A DNA stretch of 64,000 bases from Trichoplusia ni (lineage: Eukaryota > Arthropoda > Insecta > Lepidoptera > Noctuidae). Positions 1-12,756 of this stretch are shown here, in pieces. A model generated the notes under the pieces. It was not told the origin of the DNA. It saw only the letters and a list, made by a program, of their open reading frames with translations, and searched no databases. The stretch covers positions 1,240,001 through 1,304,000 of the forward strand of contig NC_039484.1 of NCBI RefSeq assembly GCF_003590095.1, in the 5' to 3' direction. The position numbers and the translations under genes were made by a program. Position 1 is the first letter of the stretch. Each line of letters starts with the position of its first letter.

Positions 1-2985
1 TACCCATACAAGAATTTCCAACAGCTCCGTCATTATTTTCTACACGAAATAGTAGCACGACCTTCATTTGTTTCTGCGTATGTGCTAAAAGCTTTCGCCG
101 GTCAATGCACGGAACAAATATTTGTCATGGTCTGAAGATATTAATTGATGGCGATTGGTACTGTCAGCGGCAAAAGTACATAAATACTGACAGATTTACA
201 ATATAGTGAGTTTTTATGCAGTTACGAAGAATAAAATCATACTCACTACAACGAAGTAGTTCCTGTTAAAGGAACTGAACCCTGATAGGAGATCAGAGTT
301 AGCGGTATTCTAAGTAATCGTCGCCATTTGGCTCCCGGAAAATAGAGAACGAAGCAGCACTCTGATGGCTTTAGAAGGTGAGGTTCTGATAACGTCTTGG
401 CCTTTTATCGGGCGAAGGTGTTTCATGAGGATTTCTACCGTGTAAGAAGGAAATGGGGTAAGAATTAAAACGTTTTTTTATTGTATTTCGTTGTTGACTG
501 TACCAGTTTGTTTTAGAGCTGCATATATTTTGATACGTCCTCGATATCTCTGCTTTGACACACTTTTGATTTATATTGGTATTTTCTTGATCTATTGGTG
601 TAGTAAGCTTCTTTATTTTGAGTCTTTCGAATTTACTATAGCAAGGTTTTTGTAGGATTTCATTTTGTGCAATATTGTGGATATCAATTTACTTTAAATT
701 GGCGGTCATTGATGCGTTTTTTTGGGTGTTGCAAAGAAATAAAATTTACTATGTTTGAACCTCAAAATATCCATTTTATAAAATGATCGGATCATGATAC
801 GTAACTAAACTCCTCCGCAACGGGTCGACCTCATTTTCGTGAAATTTTGAGTGCATATTGGTCTGAGAATCAGACAGCATAAATTTTTCAAACGCACATT
901 TTTTTTTCTAGATCTCCGTTAAATGGCAAAAAAACGTTGGTTGGGATAGCTATTAACATAATAACTAATTATAAAAGTGTCTGTCAAGAGACAGGTGATT
1001 ACTACGACTAACAAGAAACTCAGAATAAATCCAAAGGCACATTGTCATGATGAATCAAATTTTGATGAGAACTAAAATCTAATTGTATGAAAATGACATA
1101 AAAAACTTGTATAACATACTGTCTCTATTAATTTAACTTTAATTAAACTCACAGCGTTTCGTTTCATTGTTTACAACTGTAAGTAGATCTATATTGAGCA
1201 AATGATGATGAAAATTATAATGGATTTCGTAATTAAAATCTCACTTTAAATAATTTGTAATGCAGTTTCTCTCTAACATTACGTATTAAGTTAATAATTT
1301 ACATTTGTAATTAAATATGTGCGTAAATTATGTCATAATGACGGAGAAAAATATGAATAATTATATTTTTTTTCATGCAAATTAATTAACGTTTTTTTTC
1401 ATTTTAATTCATTCATAAATTTTTGCTTGCGTAAAATCGCGTTATTTATGTTTTCAAGGCGGTGTTTTAAAACAAACTGTGGCAGTTCAAATTTTAATCA
1501 TATTTTTTATTTAGTCGTATTACGACAACTTCTAACATAGGCTTTGCAAACGAAATTATTCTACCTAATGATAATATTAGTATAGAGATTTAGATAATTG
1601 TGGGCCTTCTCACACTGTGATACGATTTCATTTTATATATAACACTTCGTATAAAATAAAACGTGTCGATATCTCTACAATTATTTCTTTCGCAACTCAC
1701 ACTAATCATGGACAGTCGCATCAAGTTATGTATCAATCAAAAATTGTGTGAAAAATACTGGCCCTTAATATTTTCGACAGATACTTGGGGTGAATTTATA
1801 AAAAGAAACAAATTATGTAACAATGTTTATTGATGCATTATAAATTATAGTGACTAACAATGTATGGTTATTAGATCAATAGAGATTGTTAAACAGTCAT
1901 CGACTTTTAAATTAAATGCATCGCCAAATTTTGAAACCTCAAATCATCAATAGCAGCTTTGAGTTTTATTATCAAGTTCAAAGAGTTGAGATTTCCTTGT
2001 CTTGTTTATGATGTAGAAGCAATTCATTTTATACAAAACCAGGAAAGCTTTGATTTAAAACTAATCACAAAGCACTTTATTTCTACATTTTTTGTCGAAT
2101 TAGTAATTTAGTAAAGACCAGAACTCTCTCTTTCATCGCTTTAAAATTAATGTATTGGTTTTACCTCTTTTCAATGAAAGTAATGAATGATTTTGCAAAT
2201 TCATTTTGTAATCATGAATACTAGCCATTGTCAGTTGTTAATTTTATCTGACCAACGAATTTATTCCTTGCAAGAATAATTAATTGTAAATTAAAACAAA
2301 TGTTTAAGTTTTGGTTATAGTCCACTCCATAAATTTTTTTGTGCTTTACTAAGCTAAATTTGCCAAATATATTCGTTTTTCTAGTCTAAACATTTAAATA
2401 TATACAATGACTTTATATAACACTATATTTACATTAATTTCAATGATAAAAATGCCTACTCAGATAAAATCAGCATTGAAATAGTTAATCGCTTATTCTT
2501 TGTGAAACTCTTAGAACGTTTTGATATCGAAATCAAATATTTGTACATTCGGGTCAAAGATAGCCAAGTCAAAAGGCAAAGGTGTGTCTAGAAAACATTT
2601 CGCATTCATACATTTATCAATTTTGTTATACAACTTAAAATTGTTCCTTATTAAGTGTCCGCCACGTTGGCATGGTTGGAGAAAAAATCGTAGTAATTAT
2701 TTAACATACAAGTATTTAAAGTCAATTATTTTTATCGATACTCCTCCAGAAGCAAGATTTGTAAGGATATTGATAGGTTTGATCAATCCTTTATTATGTT
2801 AATGGGAATGTAATTTTATCGGGTTGTAATCGATTCGACTAAAAAATCTGTTGGAAATCTGTGCTACTGTAGTGTAAGTGGGGGACTTTAAAACATTAAA
2901 GTTCTCAAAGAACCTCCAACTAAGTAGAACGGTGAAAAGAACAATTTATTGTAACTTCAAGTCTAAAATTATTTTTATATCACAC
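1..2985. other. Intergenic AT-rich stretch, no supported gene
   Basis: No coding region is supported here. The longest ATG-started frame (2521-2802, 93 codons) is AT-driven and has no splice, promoter or protein-family signal. Two frames are open from the left edge (to about 145 and about 207), but they overlap and neither resembles a known protein, so they are not called as a gene end. The rest shows only A/T runs and simple AT-rich sequence. Confidence 0.6.
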
Positions 2986-2989
2986 AAAA

Positions 2990-3065
2990 GCTTGTCCTGT
3001 GCGGTATCGAATCCGCGGCTCTTTATTCCAGTAGGTTTTGGCGTGGTCACCACTAGGCTATCAAT
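2990..3065 (-). repeat. tRNA-like SINE head relic
   Basis: Read on the minus strand, this stretch contains a box A-like TAGCCTAGTGGTG followed about 40 nt later by a box B-like GATTCGATACC. That is the internal promoter layout of tRNA-derived SINEs. No clean cloverleaf or CCA-type end can be drawn, so it is a SINE relic and not a tRNA gene. Confidence 0.45.
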
Positions 3066-3570
3066 GCAATATAATTTACTTGTGTTGTAATTGAGTTTAA
3101 TATTCGGACTAGATTTTAGGTTTATGTATGTAAATTAGATTTTGCATGACTTGTAGAACAGTAAAACAAGAACTTTTGTCACAACATAACCCATTGCTAC
3201 GGGCAGAGAAATTCAAAAATTCAATCATACAAATTGTAATTTCAAAATAACTAGAAAATGTTATTTAATATGTAAATCAGTACGGATGTTGGCTAAGCGT
3301 AAGATCCGGTCAAAACAATAATTGTGACAAGTATATATTGAGAGGAAAGGGAAGTGTAATAAATAAAGCAAATCGAGTTATATGGAACACGATATTACAT
3401 AATATATAATACTTGTCAATTGCCAGACTTTGCTGTTTCTTATTGCTGCAATTACTATCCAACAATTTTCTATTACGTACACACGAACATTTAAAAACAA
3501 AAAACCTAAATTGTAACAAATTCCTCACCACAACAAAGCATAGTCGTTAACTAGAACCTACAACAATTTT
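3066..3570. other. Intergenic, nothing recognised
   Basis: AT-rich sequence between a SINE relic and the 3' end of the RLE retroelement. The minus-strand open frame at 3310-3531 has no signal peptide, domain or splice support. It is regarded as chance. Confidence 0.55.
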
Positions 3571-3579
3571 CTTAAAGTC

Positions 3580-5826
3580 GACTATAAATTAATTTAATTT
3601 ATTTACAATTTTACAGAGTTAAATATTTACAAGTTAAAAAACAAAAAATTATTAAATTAAATTAAAGCATCAAAAAATTCATCGGCGTCGCTGCCGGCTG
3701 GGAGTGTGCCCAAAAGGCTGGCAGCATTGCCACGTTGAATGGCAATGCTAATCCTCTGAGCGAAGTAAAAGCCAGCCTTTGGGTCACGAGAAGTGTCAAC
3801 GAGACGCTTTGCTAGGTCTTTAAAAAGCGTTTTGGCACTCGGCCCCCACGGCCCAAAAGTTTCAACCCCAAACGGCTCAAAGAAGTAACTACCAACTAGA
3901 TTACCATATTTGCGCCGTTTGAGGTTTTCAGCAGCCGCGGCAGCAGAGCGAGCGCAGCTCGAAGAACCGGGAAGGTGAGATGGCGCAAGAGTATCGACAC
4001 AAGTGGCGTCCCACACTAAAGGCCTACCCATCTTCCAAGGGAACAAAGACATTCCGTCCGGTCTCTTGCCATCATCGCGTACCAAACCATTAGGTTCTAA
4101 TACAGCAGGTACGCCGAGGGCAACAAGAGCTCGACGGATAATGTCATTAATATTCGCGTGACGAGCCATGCGACCTGCACTACGGCTGCATGATAGACCG
4201 TGGTGTCCGAGGCTGTTGACTACTTCACCACAGTGGCAGCGATGCGGAGAACAAGATGAAGCACCTAGTCTTAAGGCAGCAGCGAGACGGAAAGTTGTGT
4301 CGTCGAACAAGGTGCCTATATTCGACGACGGTAGTGCGTAAAGCCAAAGACCTGACTCCCACTCACTCACAGCCAGGAGGCGCGCCCGCTCCGCAGGAGT
4401 GGCAGAAGTAGAAATCAGATGGTCCTGAACTACTCTGCAAAGCGGCTCGTCCCACAGCTTTTGAGATGATGGGCAACCAGGTAAATTTGCACATGGGCAG
4501 GCGAGTCTCCAGGCATCCACAGCCTCGGAGAAGCACGGCACTTCAAAATCAACCAGTATTGGAGCTAGAATTTTCCTGGTTAATTTATCAGTGCCGTGGA
4601 CCGAGGATAGGTAAGCTGGTAAACTAGAACTTGAAATTTTGCGGATACCGAGCCCTCCCATCCGAATGGGGAGCGTGGCTTGGGACCAAGCCCGGTCATC
4701 CATGGATATGTTTAAAATCATACAAAGAGTGTGTTTAATAATTTCGTCCATTTGGTCTAACAGATTAGGGTACTTCCATAGGGGAGACGCACGGAGGTAG
4801 TAAGTCAATTTAGGACCGAAACAGCAAAAACGAATCAGTGTAATGGCCGAATGCATATTAATTTGGAGTAGTCTATTTGAAATATTTTTGAAATTTTGGA
4901 TTTTTTCGTTAACAAAATTTTGGAATGAATCATCATAGATAGGAGACCCAAGGAGGCGGAGAGAAATTTCATCGACGATTTTAATAGAGGGAGCTATGGC
5001 ATTAAATTTTGAAAGTGTCTGTTGTCTGTCTGTACCATCACATAAGAAAATTTCGCATTTGGATATATTGAGGTCAAGGCCAATGGAATTAAATTTATTT
5101 TTTAAAAAAAGGAAGTCATTTAGAACTGTATCTACATCACCTCCTAGGGTCCCATCATCCAGATATCAAACATTAAATTTGGAATTTAGCTGCCGAATTA
5201 TTGGGTGAATAGCTAAACTAAATATCACCGGCCCAAGAGGATCACCTTGCTGACACCCAACAGCGGATTCTAATAGGTTGTCCCGATATAATAATTTTGA
5301 AGGATGTCTATAGCATTGCCAAAGGAAACTATAAATTTGGGGTAATTCATTTTTAGCTTCTGCCAGCAAGGTATCCCTGTTTACAGAATTAAACGCATTT
5401 TTGATGTCAACCTTTAAGACGACCTCTCCTTTACCAGAATTTAGGAAGGTCGCGTGTACGGCAGCCTCGCAGCCCCCTTTGGAACCGTAACCAAGTTGCA
5501 GGGGCTGAAATTTTTTCGAAATTATCTTACCATAAAATTTACGACTCATTAACCATGCCGGAGAGCATTAGGTTGATCAGAGCCGTAAGCTCCCTCAAAA
5601 GCATCTCGCCAGACTCTCCAGCCCCCGAACTTGTAAGATCTTTCAAGTGTTGGGGGCTTAGGCCGTCGAGACCGCCAGCAGAGCCACTCCTGAAGGAACT
5701 AAGGGCTGTGATAACCTCTCGACCTGAAATGGTGAGAGAATGGATGTTCAGATCAGGTGGGTCAGGAAAGGAAAGTCGACTATTAGATGTTTTAGCAGAA
5801 CCCTATTGAGGCGTCGCTGTCGTGTG
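3580..5826 (-). mobile_element. Degenerate non-LTR retroelement with restriction-like endonuclease
   Basis: Minus-strand retroelement corpse about 2.2 kb long. It runs from the RT N-terminal region at about 5.8 kb, through the RT palm and an RLE domain, to an AT-rich 3' tail at about 3.58 kb. No LTRs are visible, which fits a non-LTR element. A second copy of its 3' end lies at about 40936-41082, which supports a real repeat family with a defined 3' terminus. The 5' part is missing (5' truncation is usual in target-primed elements), and a different dispersed repeat starts at about 5831. The clade is not assigned: RLE elements include R2, R4, NeSL, CRE and Hero types, and the YLDD box here does not decide between them. 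The boundaries are approximate. Confidence 0.8.
3657..5826 (-). pseudogene. Broken reverse transcriptase / RLE ORF
   Basis: This would encode a reverse transcriptase fused to a restriction-like endonuclease that nicks the target for reverse transcription. The frame is readable in two registers. Register 1 (5802-5539) has the RT N-terminal segment with GLDGLSPQHLKDL, is bounded upstream by TAG (5803-5805) and ends at TAA (5539-5541). Register 2 (5549-3657) has RT motif A (KVDIKNAFNSVN), motif B (QQGDPLGPVIFS) and the catalytic box YLDD at 5154-5165. It is interrupted by an in-frame TGA at 5166-5168, directly before YLDD. Its 3' part (399 codons from 4856) has the thumb signature LPIRMGGLGIR, a zinc knuckle C-x-C-x8-H-x4-C (about residues 207-223), and then RPD and a downstream D (266-283), which form the RLE active site. 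The register change at about 5547 falls where the conserved segment between NES and SRKFYG should be, so an internal deletion is inferred. It is not functional as it stands. Confidence 0.85.
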
Positions 5827-5830
5827 ATCA

Positions 5831-5991
5831 GGGCCCCGATTCTGCTATTTACAATGACCGATGAATGAATGACAATTGGATTAAATTTGAAATTAATCTT
5901 ATTCTCTTCAGCAATTTTGCCAATACAATAATTGGAAATTAATTGTATTGACCTTGAGTGTACCGTCCCGTACTGAATTTACAATTATTGT
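5831..5991 (+). repeat. Dispersed repeat, copy 1 (second copy at 44748)
   Basis: A 30-nt block (5841-5870, containing CTGCTATTTACAATGACCG) recurs almost exactly at 44760-44789. Both copies are preceded by a GGGGCC/GGGGCT block and both end about 130 bp later with ATTTACAATTATTGT (5977-5991 and 44883-44897). The shared ends with a diverged middle suggest a short non-autonomous element about 150-160 bp long. This copy abuts the truncated 5' side of the RLE retroelement. Confidence 0.6.
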
Positions 5992-8920
5992 TTAGAAAAA
6001 TGCTTAAGAGTGAAAATGTAATAAGTGTAAAAATGCGAAATTAATGAGTTAAGTAAAAAAGAGGAGGAAAAAAATGTATTAAATAAAATCCATTACAAGC
6101 GGGAGAAATATCTTGATTAAAGGAATACTCACACTTATTCAGGTCTATTCGGTTCAAGTCCATAGAAAACAACGATTTTGCATAGAGACGAGTAAGGGGA
6201 AAGCTGAACGGATGCGTACGCTTCTTCAAGGTGAATAAAACTGAATAAGTGTCAGCAGTTTAAGAACGTCTTGAAGGAGATTTGCGTTTGAATAACTTTA
6301 CATTATTATGAGGATACTAGACATGTGTAAGTACTTAGTCATCGCACTAAATGAACTGGAATATTTCTTACCTCTCCGTATTGTAAAATATTTTTGTGTA
6401 CGTACTAAATTGTTAACAGATGCTTTGTCTTTTTGTTTATTTTTTTAACAATAGACGTTTGTAATTAAAACAAATGAACATCGAATAAATATCTAGCAAT
6501 ACTAGACTTTTACTTCCTAACTTATATGAAAGGTGATCCATATGTCAGATAATTATAACAGAGTGGAATTCTACGAACATTACAAGTGCTGATGTTGGAA
6601 AGTTTATGTATTAACATTCTATTACTTCACTGTTGTAACGTCTGAAAGTTGATCTACATTATACTTGGATATTTCCTGCCATACATACCATACTTTTTAA
6701 ATCTATTATTGCTTTTTTGGAAGGAAAATTATATTGTAAGTATGTATTTTTTAACAGATTTATTTTTTGCGATAAAAGGGTATCTTATAAATTTGCTATT
6801 ATAAATTTAAAGTCGATATAAATCTAGGGATAAAGTAATCAAAAATGAATATTTCGATAAACAGTGAGAGATTTATTCCTAAACCATTGAGGTATGTATG
6901 TTAGATATATTTCAAAAGTAGATCCAAATAAAAATTACCTCACGCTAATAAGTTTTATTTGAACCGTCAGCTGCCAAAACTTTATACTACAAATTGGTCA
7001 ATATGTCGGTAGCCAAATCTTTTAGAGTACTTAGTTACGGGTTAAATTCTAGTTGCATTTCGCAAATCAAAAAATAAAATCTTTCAAGGATTTTCGAAAC
7101 GGCAAAATGTACTAGTAGTTGAGAAATGGGCGGTAACGAGAGCATGATCTACTATCTAGATGATATTTCATTGCAAATTGAACTGTTAGCTTCCGACATT
7201 TGTATTTCTCTCGACTACGCTTATGTAAAGAATTTTTAAAGTCTATGTATAAAAGAAGTTGCATATATATGTAAATAAAACTATAGAGATTTTATGAGGG
7301 AAACGTCTGGTACCGAAACCTCAATAATAAAAAACCTAAATGGTAAAACGTACAGGATGTAAAAAAAATGACTAATGACAACTTGGACTAAGAAAATATT
7401 GCATGACCCTATAATAAAAATTCAGCATGAATCATCGCTCTCATTGCGGGCTGCGATATCAGATTCAAATACATCTTGACATCCAGGTTTAATAACGATG
7501 TTTTCCTTTACTGCGTCGGTTTTGTCATGGAATAACAGGTACATGTAATCTTGAAAAAGACACATTTTTACTTTCCTTGCGTTATTATTGAACCTGCACG
7601 TCGTGTATATAAATCAATATTGCTATCCTGAAATAACAAACTTCCAGACCAAGGTCTTAAGACTCTTCTTACACTTGTTTCTCTCATGCTTCTGACTACA
7701 GATGCCCATTCTCCATATTATGCCCATGGCGAAGAACTACTTTATAAGCTACTCCTCTGAGTGTGATCTGATATAGTAGTGTCAAGAACATTGTGCGATT
7801 ATGACACAAATATCATTGGATATACATTCAAAGGTTTTATAACAGTTAAACATGTTTATATAACACATATCATGTCATTATTCTATTACGATTTCGTCAA
7901 ATAATCCAAGTCACGTGTCTAATGATGAGATGAACATTTTTTATACGCAAATCGATGTACTTTTTAGGTTATACGCTAACGAAAAAAAGCTTTATGCGGT
8001 TGGTACAGAGTTTATTTTTAGTTGGTGAAGATTCTGTCCGCGATCCGTCACTTGGTACTTTTTTTCTTCTTTTATTATATCAATGTATGAACTAAGGTCA
8101 GAGTAATTGCTAACGTTTCGACATTAGTTATAAATATTTCGTATTAATTAGTGTATTGAATTGAGATTATTATTATGTAATTGGGCCAAATACGTATTGT
8201 GGTGTTACAGAATGTTTAATAGGTAATTTATAGTTTTGAGAGATGTTCTATTGTGTACCCGCTCGGTTGGAGTGAACAAAGAATGGCAATGAATTAAGTA
8301 GGTACAGCTGTTATTATTAAACTAAACCGTTTTGAAACTAAGACAAAGGTCTGAGGTACCCTTTTATTGTCATCTAAAAGATAAAAAAGTATTAGATATA
8401 TTTTACAATGTTGAAAAAAGAGTTTTAAATTATGCCTAACGAGCCGTAATGCCTTTTGTAAAGGAGAATCATTTTTTTTAATATATGTTTATTCCCCGAC
8501 AAATGGCAAGGTTGAAGTGATTAAAACTGATCCGCGTCGGATAGGATACTAGACAGGCGATCCTGATAAATACATGTCAGTAAACATGTTTAAAAAGTTT
8601 TTTAAATGACTGAATTTTATCATGTTAAATTCAGAAAAAGATGCAAAATACCCAGACATTTTCCGTACAAGGATACCTGTCGAGATTTCTTCCTATATTA
8701 ACTTATTGCACAACTCATATTTTTAGACATAAATTCTAGTTCAACTTAAGTGACCTGTATGACGAAACTTTACGTAAATAAATATTTATGTCAATGACCG
8801 CATGATTATGAACATTGGAATGTTTACTTTATTCATGTAAACATCACTCACGAAGTTTCGATGCTATTGTAGACATTATTTAACAAGAGTAAAGAAATGA
8901 ATATATAATATAAAGCACTA
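5992..8920. other. Intergenic, no gene seen
   Basis: AT-rich DNA with no long open frame, splice-flanked coding segment or TATA-plus-initiator promoter that I can support. No repeat with recognisable termini was found. Confidence 0.55.
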
Positions 8921-8924
8921 TCAT

Positions 8925-9085
8925 CAGTCTAGTCTAGTTTTCCCAACTATGCTGGCGTCGGCTTCCAGTCTTACAGGATGCAGATAAGTAATAGTTTACT
9001 AAGAGCGACTGTCTCCTCAACCCTGGGTTACCTGGGTAACACGATAACCCGAACTTTTTGTAACATCTGTCAAAGATGCATAAAT
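8925..9085 (+). repeat. Dispersed lepidopteran repeat (CCCAACTATG family), copy 1
   Basis: Contains CCCAACTATGCTGGCGTCGG followed by CTTCCAGTCTTACAGGATGC and a downstream ACCTGGGTAACACGATAACC. Related copies lie at 60830-60960 (same strand, with CTTCCAGTCTTACTGCATGC) and 18360-18425 (opposite strand). Similar sequence is common between lepidopteran genes. The termini are not defined here. Confidence 0.6.
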
Positions 9086-9839
9086 AACAGCCGTGAACTA
9101 CAACCTGCTCTCCTCGGACCCACAGGACAGCTTGTATAAGCCATGAGTAAATTTCCAAAGAATTTAAATAACATTCTACATTTTTACAATATCAAGAAAA
9201 ATCGAAATTGCAAGTATTCATTATCATTTGGCAATTGTATAACAAAACATGATCAATCAAAAGCACAAATCAAGATTCCTACAGTCACGTCTAAACCTCT
9301 CACTCTCAAAATACGGAACAAACTTAGACAAAACAATTCAGTCAACAAATCTTCAAAATCACGCTACTACTGACGGCTGTGTGAAGAAACAACTTACAAT
9401 TTCATATAATTACACCCACTAACGAGCTAATTGTTACTGTTACGAAACTATGCTTAATACAGCGAACTGTCTCTTTTTCTTTTCTCCATACCATTATTGT
9501 ACCATCACTCCCGCCATTGTTACCAAAATATATTCAGAACGATTTTATTACGGCGGAAATGTTGCGTGATATAGATAATGTATGCTTGGGCATAGATTAG
9601 AGAAAAACGAAACCTATGTAATAAGTTTTCAAGCTTGCATTCTTTGTATTCTTTTCAATAATTGTATTACGTGATAGGAAAAGACCCTGTCCTTTTTCAA
9701 AGGACATACAAGGGACACATAAGGACAAGGGGATAGAAAAAAAGGCATGCTAGTTATATTAATAGGGAAATGAAAACTTTTTTTTTTGCTATAAGAAAAC
9801 TTTATCATAGTCATTTTGCACTCATTTCACTAGGGTTTC
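9086..9839. other. Intergenic, no supported gene
   Basis: Short open frames at 9143-9373 (+) and 9629-9814 (-) are Lys/Asn- or Phe/Ser-rich translations of AT-rich DNA with no family resemblance or splice context. Nothing else is recognised. Confidence 0.55.
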
Positions 9840-9985
9840 ACAAACATTCAAGTCACATGCACGAAGACATCCAGAGTCGGGGCAAGCATTCGTAAATCAC
9901 CCAAACGCTTGTCCAACACGGGGATCAAACCTGCGACGGGTCGCGCTCTGTGGCTAAACCATTCAGCCATCCACTCAGTGACTAC
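9840..9985 (-). repeat. tRNA-derived SINE, minus orientation
   Basis: On the minus strand the head reads TGGCTGAATGGTTTAGCCAC (box A region) and then GGTTTGATCCC (complement of 9921-9931, box B). A body with ACAAGCGTTTGGGTGATTTA and CGACTCTGGATGTCTTCGTG follows. The same body motif is in the copy at about 15958-16125. It is a Pol III-type mobile repeat and not a functional tRNA gene. Confidence 0.7.
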
Positions 9986-9989
9986 ATGT

Positions 9990-12570
9990 ACCTTCGTTTT
10001 TTTTCGTAATGCGTTTTGCCTTTAGCTCAGTTTTCCTTCTGTATTTTACCTACTCTTTGACTTCAAGCATAGTTAATCTTTGTAACCTTTTAATGCAAGC
10101 TTACAAGTATAAGATACTTTTTGGTTGAATGCGTAAGCTATTAATTGTTAATTGTAAAGAGATGTTGCGTACACATTTTTTATTATTGTAATTACAGCTA
10201 TGTATATAGATATATGTAACACCAAATGATTACTTCTTTAATATTGCATACGCGTAGTTATTTAGGTAACGCCTTAGAGATGCTCGCTCGATTGGCCAAT
10301 TTATTGGGGTTGGGTAGCTTATTAATTAAGTGGTGTTGGGCAATGTTATACGTACATTTGAATGACCTTTATTTCTTGTAAACCTCTTTTGTAGGTAAGC
10401 TAAGTTCTGTTACTTCTTTGTCGGTATTTCTCTTGACGGAGTGGTCGTGGTTATCACTGTAGATGTTAGTGGGAAGCTTCGCAAGACGTCCTTTCTCACC
10501 TATTGCCGCCTTCCTCGTGCATTTAATAGTGACGATAAGTCATTTACTGCCCCTTTTACCTGGTAAACTAAACAGGAACATACGTACAGACTAAGAAGCA
10601 TGTCTTTAAAATGTGATCAGCATTGTAGAGTAAGGAAAACATATCACATCGTTTTACCTCAAGTTTTCTCCTCACTGAAGCGTTAAAATGAAATTGGATA
10701 CAGCGAAGATACGTTACGAAACTTCAAGTCATAAAATGTAAGGAACAAGAGTTATGACCGGGTTTTAATGTAAACAGCGCAAATACATCTTATGTACATT
10801 GCAATGTATTGCAGAAAATGTATAATCCACGTTTATGTCTAATGTTATATTGCAAAATATGTTATGTTGTGTTATGTATTAACTGATTTATCATGAATTG
10901 CCTATTTTGAATAATTGCAGTAATCAACTTGTAAATGATTGCGGGCCTCAATTTGAAACAATTAAATTACTGATTATGTGTGCGGAAATTATGCGGTGAA
11001 TGTTTTCGTTTGTTACAAGAAATAAAAACTCAAGTTTTGTAACATTTTTGAAAGAAAGACGATGGCTACTTGGTTACTATGGACAAATAACTTATTGTTT
11101 CAATGCGGAGTAACTATTTCGCGTTGTGAAACTACGAGATCAATTTTATTTGGACCAATCCTTACAATAGTAGAGTCATTTTTTGACAAATCGATCCTTA
11201 AACTTCTCATACTAAAATTCAAATTTGTCTGAGTTTTTCTCAATTTTGTCAGCAATTATTTTGTCAACAAAATATTCATGAATCTTATGTAAAATTTACC
11301 TACTTTTATATTGAAGCTGCATTTATTTTGACCTGTCGGCCAATTCATACAATATTATATTTATTTATTTTTAAAGGTTAAACATACCTATCTACGACTT
11401 AACTACGAGTAAAATATTGTCCAACTTCTTGTAACATAGGTCCATCATAAACAGCTGTGTGTTATTAATGATGAAGATGTGGTGTGTACCTATACCGGAA
11501 AATATTACCAAGTAGTGTGAATTACCTACTTACTCAATGCTTGTCAATTGGTCAATATTAAGCAGCCTTGTGATAGATAAATACTGTTTACATCTTACTT
11601 CTAATTACAATTTTGAAATCTACGAATCGCAAATGATTAACCGTCATGATCGATGCTCTTTTGTGCAAATTCTAATACATATTTAGGCCAATTAATGGGC
11701 TAATAGGCAATGTACTAAAATAGTCAATTTAAAACAAAAATAAACTCGTTCTAAATGAATTTTTGTATAAATTCGTCGCTAACTTATTTGTTCGCTATAT
11801 GCAAATAAATCGAAAGCGCTACCGACCACAACCTACAGCACGTTCGTAACAATGAGGTGCAACGTTTGAAAATATATTGGTTTTTTTTTAAGGTTAACAA
11901 ATATATTTTAGTATTTTACATTTTGTTACTATGGAAAATAATATGTCAAGTTAGGTTGGATTCTTTGTTGCGCTTTTTTTTGTTTTATCTACATAAGGCA
12001 TTAAACAAACGCCTTTTTACAGAGTTTTTTAAGATATCCATCTAAGTAAAAAGCTTCTTTCGTTACTCAGTTTGTGATTACACCTGCTGCGAACCTGTTA
12101 AGTTGACAATAAGAAGCTATTGGTGTTAGCAGATAAGATTTGTAACTACTGATTGTACTCATACAACTTTAATGAAGTTTGCGGACCCTTGACCTACGGG
12201 TGTGATGAAATGCTTGGATACATCTTTCGCCACCATTTTAGATTTAGTTATCGATAAATACATTTGCAGTTTTGTTTGAAGTTACGAAGTCATTTTATTA
12301 TTTTAGAAAAAATATTTTATAACAGGTTCGGTCGTTAGAGTCAATATAACCTACAATTCATTTTTCTATCGCTTACATACTCAAAGTTTAGTCTTTTCAT
12401 TAAATATAGTATCAGCTAAATATACTGATGTTATTGTTGGTTAAAGTTGATATTGTTGATAAAGAGAAGTAGGTCAAATCGCTTTTTGTTTGTTTTTCAA
12501 AACGAATGCAACCAACTTATAAAATAACTTAAACTGTAAATGCAGTTGCACTGTGAAAGTGTCGCACAAA
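9990..12570. other. Intergenic / distal upstream region of gene A
   Basis: AT-rich DNA upstream of the gene A promoter. The only ATG-started frame of note (11857-12045) is Phe/Leu/Lys-rich and looks like chance. No repeat termini or RNA gene are recognised. Distal enhancers for the gene A promoter could lie here, but none can be identified by eye. Confidence 0.5.
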
Positions 12571-12584
12571 AAGTTGTCAAAGAA

Positions 12585-12756
12585 CTTTGAGGCTGCCGGC
12601 GCCGGCGCCAGCGCAGCGCTGCGTCCGAGCGGGCCAGTGAAAGCGCGCACACGAGTTGGTCGTGTGGGCACTACCGCGGCGCTCTACCGTAGTGAACACT
12701 TTCGGTCAAGCGGAGTCTCTTGCGCATCTTGTGGGAATGTTTCCGAGGTATAAAAG
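12585..12756 (+). promoter_or_regulatory. Gene A promoter: CpG-rich pocket plus TATA box
   Basis: TATAAAAG lies at 12749-12756, with transcription expected to start near 12780 (GCTGAACCATTG). Upstream is an unusually GC/CpG-rich pocket (about 12585-12720) in otherwise AT-rich DNA, including the nested palindrome GCCGGCGCCGGCGCC. The minus- and plus-strand open frames across the pocket are by-products of its high GC. No transcription-factor site can be assigned with confidence. Confidence 0.65.

Noticed and set aside
1..209. Two frames open from the left edge (to about 145 and about 207)
   Set aside because: They overlap in different registers, neither resembles a known protein, and there is no codon or splice evidence to choose one. 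Too short to support as a gene end.
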